Source: an uncultured Alistipes sp.
GTDB lineage: Bacteria > Bacteroidota > Bacteroidia > Bacteroidales > Rikenellaceae
NCBI GenBank assembly: GCA_900550375.1
Contig: URRP01000002.1
Coordinates: 1-64,000 of the forward strand
Direction: 5' to 3'
DNA: 64,000 nucleotides
The first letter of the stretch is position 1. Every line of letters begins with the position of its first letter. The notes under the pieces were generated by a model that saw nothing but the letters and a program-made list of their open reading frames with translations, had not been told where the DNA came from and searched no databases. Position numbers and translations under genes: made by a program. Shown here in pieces: positions 57,212 through 64,000 of the stretch.

Positions 57212-60200
57212 ATGAAACCTATGAAACAAACACTACGAAGGACGGTACTGCCGCTTTTGGGGATATTCGCCGTGGCCTGCTGCGGCACTCCTGACGAGCG
57301 TAACCGTCCGGCAGCCGAAGATTTCGAAAGCCTGAGCGCACAGTTCGCTCTGCCCTCCAAAGAGTACGGCACGGCGCCGCTCTTCGTCTGGAACAAGGTC
57401 GCGACGCCCGAACTCATCGACGACGCGATGGCCGATCTCAAGGACAAGGGCTTCGGCGGCGTCTTCGTCCATCCCCGTCCGGGCATGGTGACGCCGTATC
57501 TCGACGACAACTGGTTCTCGCTTTTCCGTCACACGATGGAGAAGGGGCGCGAGCTGGACATGAACGTCTGGATCTACGACGAGAACTCCTATCCGAGCGG
57601 TTTTGCAGGCGGGCGCGTCAACGAAGCGATGCCTGAAAGTTTCAACGAGGGCGTGGCGCTGAAGTATCTTCGCGCCGAGATGCTGCCCGATACGGTCGAC
57701 AAGTTCTACCGCTGCTTGCAGCGCGAGGGCGACGCCTTTGCCGATATTACGGCCGAGGCGGCTTCGAAGCGCGGTCAAAAGGGCGATTATTACCTCTTCT
57801 ACAAGGCTTACAACCCCACCTCGCCGTGGTACAGCGGCTTCTCGTATGTGGACCTGATGCACAAGGGAGTGGCCGACAAGTTTATCGAGATAACGCTCGA
57901 CGGCTACAAGAAGCACGTGGGCGAGGAGTTCGGCGGTTTGGTTCCGGGCTGGTTTACCGACGAGCCGCAGGTCGTGGTGACCGATCGCGAGTCGATCCGC
58001 TGGACGCCCGATCTGTTCGACGCCTTCCGTGCCCGCTGGGGATACGACCTCGAACCGAATCTGGTCTCGCTGTGGGAGGAGGTAGGCCCGTGGCGGCAAG
58101 TGCGGCACAACTACCGCGACGTGCTGATGAATCTCTTCATGGATCGCTATATCAAGGTCTGCCACGACTATTGCGAGCGCAACAATCTGGTCTTCACCGG
58201 CCACTTCTGGGAGCATGGGTGGCCTGATATGGGACACAATCCCGACAATATGGCCATGTACGCATGGCAGCAGATGCCGGGCATCGACCTGCTCTACAAT
58301 AAATTCGATCTCAATTCGCCCAATGCTCACTTCGGTAACGTGCGTTCGGTCAAGGAGGTCAACAGTGCGGCCAACCAGATGGGGCGCGTGCGCAAGTTGA
58401 GCGAATCCTACGGCGGCGGCGGTTGGGACATGACGCTGCGCGACTTCAAGCGTCAGGGCGACTGGGAATATGCGTTGGGCGTGAACTTCATGAACCAGCA
58501 TATCGCGCCGCTGAGCATCGCCGGCGCGCGCAAGTACGACTATCCGCCCGCCTTCACGCCCCATTCGCCGTGGTGGAAGTATTACCGCGAGCTGAACCTG
58601 CACTTCGCCCGTCTGTCGCTGGCGCTCTCGTCGGGCGGTCAGTACAACGACGTGCTGGTGCTGGAACCGACGACTTCGATCTGGATGTATTATACCTACA
58701 ACGCACCGCGTCCCAACCATTGGCGGACGATGGGCGAGGAGTTCCAAGCCTTCATCACCGATCTGGAGCGGCATCAGGTGGAGTTCGATCTGGGTTCGGA
58801 GAACATCATCCTCAACCACGGCTCGGTCAAGGGCGACCGTTTTATCGTCGGCAAGCGTGCCTACAAAACGGTGGTGCTGCCGGCGCAGATGGAGAATATC
58901 GACGCCGGAACGTTCGACTTGCTCAGACGTTTCGCCGAGAAGGGCGGGCGGATCGTCGCTTACGCCGCGCCGCAGTATGTGGACGGTGTGGAGAGTCCCG
59001 AAGCGAAGGCATTCTTTGCCGACGGGGCGAAGGTGACGCGCATCGAGGCGTCGCAGCCGATCGACTATTCGCTCTTCGCTACCCCCGAGATCGCTTTCGA
59101 GGTCGAGGAGGGAACGTATCTTTTCCACCATCGCCGCCGCATGGACGACGGGCAGGTGCTCTTCCTCGTCAATTCGAGCCTTACGCGGCCGTTGCAGGGC
59201 AAAGTGACGTTGCAGGGCCGTCAGGCTGCGCTGCTCGATACCCGCACGGGCGCGATCCGCGGCTATGAGGCGCAGCGCGAGGGCGACCGGCTGACGATCG
59301 GCTACGATCTCTATCCGGCGGGCAGCCTGCTGCTCTACGTCTTCGACGAGGAGCGCGAAGGGTTGACGCCCGCGCCCGCACGAAGCGTACTTACGGAGGT
59401 TCCCGCCGCGGGCGGCGTAACGGCGAAGCCTGACGCTCCGAACGTGATGACCATCGACTTCTGCGATCTGGAGCTGAACGGCCAAATGCATCGAGACCTG
59501 AACAGCTACGATGCGGCCATGATGGCCTATCGTCATAACGGATTCGAGGACGGTAACCCGTGGAGTACCTCGGTGCAGTTCCGCGACCATACGATTCGCC
59601 GCGATACCTTCACGATGGGCGGATTCAAGGCGTCGTATCGTTTCACGGTGAAACCCGGCGTCGACCGCAGCAAGCTGCAAGCCGTCGTTGAGCAGCCCGA
59701 GTTGTACCGCGTGACGCTCAACGGCGTGGAGCTGAAGGCGCTTCCGAACGAACACTGGATCGATCCCGAAATGCGGCTGATGCCGATCGCCGATGCCGTG
59801 CGCACGGGCGAGAATGTGCTGACCATGGAATGTTCGCCGATGCGCGTGCTGGCCGAGATCGAACCGATCTATATTCTGGGCGATTTCCGGCTTGAACCGG
59901 CGGCCAAGGGGTGGAATATCGTCGCTCCGGCCGACTTTACCACCGGCAGCTGGAAGGCGCAGGGCTGGCCCTGTTATCCCGGTAAGGTGACCTATGCACG
60001 GGAGTTCGACGTCGCCGAGAAAGCTCCCTATTACGAAGTGGCGCTGGGCGAGTGGAAGGGTACGGTCTGCGAGGTGCTCGTGAACGGCCGTTCGGCCGGA
60101 ATCGTCTATGCGGAACCCTACACGGTCGACGTGACGGAGTGGATCACGACGGGCCGCAACCGCGTGGAGGTGAAGGTCGTGGGCAGCAACTACAACCTGA

Positions 60201-60340
60201 TGGGACCGCTGCATTCGGCGCATTACGGACGTGTGGCGCCGGGTTTCTGGCGCAAGGTAAAGGAGTATCCCTCCGGCAAGGATTATGTACAACAGGACTA
60301 CGGCCTGATGACCGATTTCACCCTCGCGGCGGGTCGTTGA
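57212..60340 (+). CDS. GH106-like glycoside hydrolase, lipoprotein
   Basis: 1042 residues, starting at 57212 (MKPMKQ) or the next Met; the lipoprotein-type signal ends AVACC. The N-terminal TIM-barrel region begins FVWNKVATPELIDDAMADLKDKGFGGVFVHPRPG and contains NVWIYDENSYPSGFAGG. This pattern is shared by GH106 alpha-L-rhamnosidases and related Bacteroidetes families. The last 100 residues are a galactose-binding-like jelly roll (AREFDVAEKAP, VNGRSAGIVYAEPYTVDVT). The linkage cleaved is uncertain: alpha-L-rhamnoside is the best guess and other deoxy-sugar glycosides are possible. It is the only hydrolase of the locus, so the target glycan is probably short. Confidence 0.82.
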   Translation: MKPMKQTLRRTVLPLLGIFAVACCGTPDERNRPAAEDFESLSAQFALPSKEYGTAPLFVWNKVATPELIDDAMADLKDKGFGGVFVHPRPGMVTPYLDDNWFSLFRHTMEKGRELDMNVWIYDENSYPSGFAGGRVNEAMPESFNEGVALKYLRAEMLPDTVDKFYRCLQREGDAFADITAEAASKRGQKGDYYLFYKAYNPTSPWYSGFSYVDLMHKGVADKFIEITLDGYKKHVGEEFGGLVPGWFTDEPQVVVTDRESIRWTPDLFDAFRARWGYDLEPNLVSLWEEVGPWRQVRHNYRDVLMNLFMDRYIKVCHDYCERNNLVFTGHFWEHGWPDMGHNPDNMAMYAWQQMPGIDLLYNKFDLNSPNAHFGNVRSVKEVNSAANQMGRVRKLSESYGGGGWDMTLRDFKRQGDWEYALGVNFMNQHIAPLSIAGARKYDYPPAFTPHSPWWKYYRELNLHFARLSLALSSGGQYNDVLVLEPTTSIWMYYTYNAPRPNHWRTMGEEFQAFITDLERHQVEFDLGSENIILNHGSVKGDRFIVGKRAYKTVVLPAQMENIDAGTFDLLRRFAEKGGRIVAYAAPQYVDGVESPEAKAFFADGAKVTRIEASQPIDYSLFATPEIAFEVEEGTYLFHHRRRMDDGQVLFLVNSSLTRPLQGKVTLQGRQAALLDTRTGAIRGYEAQREGDRLTIGYDLYPAGSLLLYVFDEEREGLTPAPARSVLTEVPAAGGVTAKPDAPNVMTIDFCDLELNGQMHRDLNSYDAAMMAYRHNGFEDGNPWSTSVQFRDHTIRRDTFTMGGFKASYRFTVKPGVDRSKLQAVVEQPELYRVTLNGVELKALPNEHWIDPEMRLMPIADAVRTGENVLTMECSPMRVLAEIEPIYILGDFRLEPAAKGWNIVAPADFTTGSWKAQGWPCYPGKVTYAREFDVAEKAPYYEVALGEWKGTVCEVLVNGRSAGIVYAEPYTVDVTEWITTGRNRVEVKVVGSNYNLMGPLHSAHYGRVAPGFWRKVKEYPSGKDYVQQDYGLMTDFTLAAGR

Positions 60341-60366
60341 CCGGCCTTTCGGACGAATTTGCGATG

Positions 60367-60395
60367 CGGGACGGCGGAATGCCGTCCCGTTTTTC
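60367..60395 (+). terminator. Rho-independent terminator of the hydrolase gene
   Basis: 9-bp perfect stem 60367-60375/60381-60389 (CGGGACGGC/GCCGTCCCG), loop GGAAT, then TTTTTCG, 27 bp after the stop. Confidence 0.88.
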
Positions 60396-60471
60396 GTATG
60401 GTTTCGTTTGCAATTATTCGGGACGATGCGTATGCGGGAAGGACTTTTAGACACTCGAAAAGGGGCGAAAG

Positions 60472-60515
60472 CCGAAGAAATGTCGTTTCGTTACGAAATT
60501 TCTTCGGTTTTATTT
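60472..60515 (+). terminator. Second hairpin upstream of glpA
   Basis: Arms CCGAAGAAAT (60472-60481) and ATTTCTTCGG (60498-60507), with TTTCGT-T-ACGAAA as an alternative inner palindrome, followed by TTTTATTTT. It could be a backup terminator or, given its closeness to the glpA promoter, a regulator site. Confidence 0.55.
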
Positions 60516-60544
60516 TGAAATTCTTCGTTTTATGCGTTTCTTTG
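60514..60544 (+). promoter_or_regulatory. Promoter of glpABC (TTTG-N19-TTTCTTTG)
   Basis: -33 TTTG at 60514-60517 and -7 TTTCTTTG (one mismatch to TAnnTTTG) at 60537-60544, 19 bp apart. The predicted leader is about 28 nt. Confidence 0.6.
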
Positions 60545-60578
60545 TATTCGGAAAATAATCGAAAACGAAAATACCATC

Positions 60579-62192
60579 ATGACAAAGCAATTCGATGTGA
60601 TTATTATCGGCGGCGGCGCGACGGGCGCCGGTGTAGCCCGCGATTGCTCCCTGCGCGGAATCCGCGCGCTGCTGCTCGAGCGATTCGATATCGCGACGGG
60701 TGCTACGGGACGGAATCACGGCCTGCTGCACAGCGGTGCGCGGTATGCCGTTACCGATCGCGAATCGGCCGAGGAGTGTATCAAGGAGAACATGATCCTG
60801 CGCCGGATTGCCAGCCATTGCGTCGAGCAGACCGACGGTCTGTTTCTGAGCCTGCCCGAGGACGGGCTGGAGTTTCAGGCCAAGTTCGTCGAGGCGTGTC
60901 GTGCGGCGGGCATCCGCGCCGACGTGATCGATCCGAAGGAGGCGCTGCGGCTCGAACCGTCGGCCAATCCGGCGATGATCGGCGCGGTGCGCGTACCTGA
61001 CGGCGCGGTCGACCCGTTCCGGCTGACGGCCGCCAATGTCATCGATGCCAAGGCGCACGGCGCCGAGGTGCTGACCTACCACGAGGTGCTCGACTTCCTG
61101 CGCGAGCAGAACCGCATCGCGGGCGTCAAGGTGCTCGACCACAAGACGGGCGAGACGACCGAATATCGGGCGCAGGTGGTGGTCAACGCGGGCGGCATCT
61201 GGGGACATGACATCGCCAAGAAGGCAGGGGTGACGGTCAACATGCTGCCGGCCAAAGGGTCGCTGCTGATCTTCGGCCACCGTGTGAACAATATCGTGCT
61301 GAACCGCTGCCGCAAACCGGCCGATGCCGATATTCTGGTGCCGGGCGATACGATCTCGCTCATCGGCACTACGTCGAGCAAGGTGCCTTTCGACGAGGTG
61401 GACAATATGTATGTCACGGCCGACGAGGTCGATCTGCTGCTGCGCGAGGGTACGAAACTGGCGCCGTCGTTGGCCTATACCCGCATTTTGCGCGCCTACG
61501 CCGGCGTGCGTCCGCTGGTGGCGTCGGACGACGATCCGAGCGGCCGCAGCGTGAGTCGCGGCATCGTGGTGCTCGACCATGCCGTGCGCGACGGGCTGGA
61601 GGGCTTCGTGACCATCACGGGCGGCAAACTGATGACCTACCGTCTGATGGCGGAGTGGACGACCGATCTCGTCTGCAAGAAACTGAATCTCTCGGCCAAA
61701 TGTACCACCGCCGAGCAGAACCTTCCCGGCTCGCGCGAGTCGGAGGAGGAGGTGAGCCGCGGGATGATCTCCGTTCCGGTGGCGCAGCGTGCGTCGTCGA
61801 TCCACCGTCACGGCGATATGGCCCGCAAACTGGCCGCAGGCGATGCCGCGCAGCGTTCGCTGGTCTGCGAGTGCGAGGAGGTGTCGGTCGGCGAGGTGGA
61901 ATATGCTCTCAATGAACTGGATGTCAACAATCTGGTCGATCTGCGCCGGCGTACCCGTGTGGGAATGGGAACCTGTCAGGGCGAGTTGTGCGCCTGCCGT
62001 GCTGCGGGATTGATGGCCGAGGCGGGCAAGTACTGCGTGCGGCGTGCCAAGGAGGATCTGGTGCAGTTCCTCAACGAACGTTGGAAGGGCATGGCCCCCG
62101 TGGCGTGGGGCGATACGCTGCGCGAGAGCGAATTTACAATGTGGCTCTACGACGGCGTGTGCGGTTTAACGAACAGTGATAATACGAAATAA
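60579..62192 (+). CDS. glpA: Anaerobic glycerol-3-phosphate dehydrogenase subunit A
   Basis: 537 residues. The FAD-binding dinucleotide motif is IIIGGGATGAGVARDCSLRG, followed by GRNHGLLHSGARYA and the DAO-family body (INAKG-like VVNAGGIWG). A C-terminal BFD-like [2Fe-2S] domain has cysteines in VCECEEV and GTCQGELCACR. GlpA with GlpB oxidises glycerol-3-phosphate to dihydroxyacetone phosphate and passes electrons via GlpC to the quinone pool. glpB starts 4 bp after its stop. No glpF or glpK is visible nearby. Confidence 0.96.
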   Translation: MTKQFDVIIIGGGATGAGVARDCSLRGIRALLLERFDIATGATGRNHGLLHSGARYAVTDRESAEECIKENMILRRIASHCVEQTDGLFLSLPEDGLEFQAKFVEACRAAGIRADVIDPKEALRLEPSANPAMIGAVRVPDGAVDPFRLTAANVIDAKAHGAEVLTYHEVLDFLREQNRIAGVKVLDHKTGETTEYRAQVVVNAGGIWGHDIAKKAGVTVNMLPAKGSLLIFGHRVNNIVLNRCRKPADADILVPGDTISLIGTTSSKVPFDEVDNMYVTADEVDLLLREGTKLAPSLAYTRILRAYAGVRPLVASDDDPSGRSVSRGIVVLDHAVRDGLEGFVTITGGKLMTYRLMAEWTTDLVCKKLNLSAKCTTAEQNLPGSRESEEEVSRGMISVPVAQRASSIHRHGDMARKLAAGDAAQRSLVCECEEVSVGEVEYALNELDVNNLVDLRRRTRVGMGTCQGELCACRAAGLMAEAGKYCVRRAKEDLVQFLNERWKGMAPVAWGDTLRESEFTMWLYDGVCGLTNSDNTK

Positions 62193-62196
62193 CGAT

Positions 62197-63453
62197 ATGA
62201 AATTCGATAGTGTAATCATCGGCGGCGGTTTGTCGGGACTCGTCTGCGGCATCCGCCTCGCCAAAGCGGGCCGGCGCTGCGCCATCGTCTCTTCGGGGCA
62301 GAGCGCGCTGCACTTCTCGTCGGGGTCGTTCGATCTGTTGGGCGCGCTGCCCGACGGTACGCCTGTGACGGCTCCTGCGGAGTCGGTGGGAGAGACGATC
62401 CGGCAGGCTCCCGAACATCCCTATGCCAAGATCGGTGTCAGTCGTTTTGCGACGCTGGCGGCCGAGGCGGCCGCACTGCTCGCGGAGGCGGGTGTCGCCG
62501 CCGAGGGCGATGCTGCAAGGAACCACTACCGCCTGACTCCGATGGGCGGTCTGAAACCCGCATGGCTGACGCTGGCGGGATATGTGCATAGCGAGTCGTC
62601 CGACGCATTGCCGTGGCGCAAGGTCGCGCTGTTCAATGCCGCAGGATTCCTCGATTTCTATACGCAGTTCCTGTCGGACGAATTCCGCCGCATGGGCGTT
62701 GCGTGTTCGGTACATACGTTCAACATGCCGGCACTCGAGGCGATCCGCAAGAATCCGAGCGAGATGCGCTCGGCCAACATCGCCCGCATCTTCGACCGGC
62801 AGGAGAATCTCGATGAACTGGCGCGTATGTTGACGCGTGATGCGGGCGACGCCGAAGCCGTCCTGCTGCCTGCCGTGCTGGGGATCGACCGCCGCGATGC
62901 GGTGGCGCAGCTGGCCGAGAAGGTCGGGCGTCCCGTTGCGATCGTCGCCACGCTGCCCCCTTCGGTGCCCGGGTTGCAGACGCAGTTGCAGCTGCGGCGT
63001 TATTTCCAGCAGCTGGGCGGTGTCTACATGCTGGGCGACACCGCCGTGCGCTATGAAGCCGAGGGCAATCGCATCACGGCGCTCTATACGGTCGCTCACG
63101 GCGATATCCCGTTCGTAGCCGGCGACTATGTGCTCGCGACGGGCAGTTATTTCAGTCAGGGGCTGGTGGCCGAGATGAACGGCGTGCGCGAGCCGTTGTT
63201 CGGGCTGGACGTAGCCTATGCCGCCGATCGCGGCGCATGGTACGATCGCGATCTGTTCGCGGCGCAGCCGTTCGAGCTGTTCGGCGTGAAATGCAACGCA
63301 CAGCTGCACGGTCTGCGCGACGGACGTGCGGTGGAGAACCTCTACGTGATCGGCGCCGGACTGGCGGGATTCAACCCCGTGAAGGAGGGGTGTGGCGCGG
63401 GCGTGTCGATGCTTACGGCGCTTCATGCCGCCGAAGGGATTTTAAACGAGTAA
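62197..63453 (+). CDS. glpB: Anaerobic glycerol-3-phosphate dehydrogenase subunit B
   Basis: 418 residues from the ATG at 62197 (MKFDSVIIGGGLSGLVCG); a frame start at 62176 would overlap glpA and add seven poor residues. It has an N-terminal flavin-binding Rossmann motif, HFSSGSFDLLG, GLKPAWLTLAGY and a C-terminal VIGAGLAGFNPVKEGCGAGVS. It binds FMN in known GlpB proteins and works in the GlpAB catalytic dimer. glpC follows at 5 bp. Confidence 0.95.
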   Translation: MKFDSVIIGGGLSGLVCGIRLAKAGRRCAIVSSGQSALHFSSGSFDLLGALPDGTPVTAPAESVGETIRQAPEHPYAKIGVSRFATLAAEAAALLAEAGVAAEGDAARNHYRLTPMGGLKPAWLTLAGYVHSESSDALPWRKVALFNAAGFLDFYTQFLSDEFRRMGVACSVHTFNMPALEAIRKNPSEMRSANIARIFDRQENLDELARMLTRDAGDAEAVLLPAVLGIDRRDAVAQLAEKVGRPVAIVATLPPSVPGLQTQLQLRRYFQQLGGVYMLGDTAVRYEAEGNRITALYTVAHGDIPFVAGDYVLATGSYFSQGLVAEMNGVREPLFGLDVAYAADRGAWYDRDLFAAQPFELFGVKCNAQLHGLRDGRAVENLYVIGAGLAGFNPVKEGCGAGVSMLTALHAAEGILNE

Positions 63454-63458
63454 AGGCT

Positions 63459-64000
63459 ATGACGGAATACAGTGAAAATAATTTCGAGCAGTGCATCAAA
63501 TGTACTGTCTGCACGGTCTATTGCCCCGCGGCGGCTGCCAATCCGCTCTTCCCGGGGCCGAAACAGGCGGGACCCGACGGTGAACGCCTGCGTCTGAAGC
63601 AGCCCGGGTTCTACGACGAGGCGCTCAAGTACTGCCTCAACTGCAAGCGGTGCGAGGTGGCCTGCCCGTCGAACGTGCGTATCGGCGATATCATCCAGCT
63701 CGCCCGCATCAAGTTCAGTAAGAAGAAGCCGGGCCTGCGCGAGTTCGTGCTCGCGAACACCGATCTGGTGGGAACGCTCTCGACGCCGTTTGCGCCGGTG
63801 GTGAACGCCACGGTGGGGCTGAAACCCGTGAAACTGATTATGGACAAGGTGATGCGCATCGACCATCGCCGCACCTTCCCCAAATACGCCTTCGGAACCT
63901 TCGAAGGGTGGATGCGCAAGCAGCGTAAGGCGCAGGCCGCTTTCCCCGAGCAGGTGAGCTATTTCCACGGCTGTTACGTCAACTACAACAATCCGCCGCT
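63459..64000 (+). CDS. glpC: Anaerobic glycerol-3-phosphate dehydrogenase subunit C (partial)
   Basis: The first 180 residues are visible; the gene runs off the window. Two four-cysteine iron-sulfur motifs are intact: CIKCTVCTVYCP (Cys12, 15, 18, 22) and CLNCKRCEVACP (Cys59, 62, 65, 69), as in GlpC and related CCG-domain proteins. The first CCG domain begins at the very end (FHGCYVNYNNP). It should anchor GlpAB to the membrane and relay electrons to menaquinone. Confidence 0.94.
   Translation, partial: MTEYSENNFEQCIKCTVCTVYCPAAAANPLFPGPKQAGPDGERLRLKQPGFYDEALKYCLNCKRCEVACPSNVRIGDIIQLARIKFSKKKPGLREFVLANTDLVGTLSTPFAPVVNATVGLKPVKLIMDKVMRIDHRRTFPKYAFGTFEGWMRKQRKAQAAFPEQVSYFHGCYVNYNNPP

Noticed and set aside
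52469..57229. A very long minus-strand open frame (about 1,586 codons) opposite susC/susD
   Set aside because: Arg/Val/Asp-rich translation without domains. It mirrors the third-position GC bias of the real plus-strand genes, which have full domain matches.
57233..60454. Minus-strand open frame of about 1,073 codons opposite the glycoside hydrolase
   Set aside because: Same antisense effect of high GC; no signal, motif or promoter, and the plus strand encodes a clear lipoprotein hydrolase.

Overview
The window looks like chromosomal DNA of a GC-rich Bacteroidales bacterium, most likely Alistipes or a close relative. This rests on SusC/SusD genes, a serine-type sulfatase with its anaerobic maturase, lipoproteins with Bacteroidetes-type lipoboxes, promoters of the form TTTG-N19/20-TAnnTTTG instead of sigma70 boxes, and an N-acyl-ornithine carbamoyltransferase of the Bacteroides type. 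The genus is inferred from protein style and base composition, not from a marker gene. I see no rRNA, tRNA, CRISPR array, insertion sequence or prophage.

Layout. 1-14.2 kb: scattered housekeeping genes, including lysine-pathway genes (partial aspartokinase, dapD, asd), a secreted prolyl oligopeptidase, biotin ligase, glycine cleavage H protein, a GNAT, a class A penicillin-binding protein, a large metalloprotease/propeller/outer-membrane-barrel protein and a SUI1/YciH factor. 14.6-21.7 kb: a solitary DUF4435 TOPRIM-like gene with an almost leaderless promoter, an uncharacterised three-gene envelope cluster (Sel1/WG repeats, DnaJ-like zinc ribbon, single-pass membrane protein), cardiolipin synthase and greA. 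22-29 kb: dipeptidyl peptidase IV, a TlpA-like lipoprotein, a conserved hypothetical, a LysM glucosaminidase, and a DUF4254/glycosyltransferase-9 pair. 29-36.5 kb: two tandem glycerophosphodiesterases, an anaerobic sulfatase maturase with its sulfatase, and a LacI regulator divergent from ribokinase. 37-46 kb: a complete arginine operon (GNAT-argG-argC-argD-argF'-argB-argE-argH) with a small macro-like gene behind it. 46-60.4 kb: a carbohydrate locus (AraC regulator, sugar isomerase-like protein, phosphoesterase, BACON/FN3 lipoprotein, SusC, SusD, GH106-like hydrolase). 60.5-64 kb: glpABC, with glpC cut by the window end.

How the genes work together. The arginine operon encodes all steps from glutamate to arginine. 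The residue that separates acetyl- from succinyl-ornithine carbamoyltransferases is Ala here, which predicts succinylated intermediates. dapD likewise implies a succinyl-blocked lysine route. The secreted glycerophosphodiesterases could release glycerol-3-phosphate for GlpABC to oxidise anaerobically. The sulfatase has the Ser-type motif that its neighbouring radical-SAM maturase modifies. The LacI-type regulator has a palindromic candidate operator placed just downstream of the ribokinase promoter.

Limits. All functions come from reading translations and motifs without database searches. Starts of several secreted proteins were moved inward to fit signal peptides. Promoter calls are matches to the Bacteroidetes consensus. 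Where only the -7 box is present they are weak.
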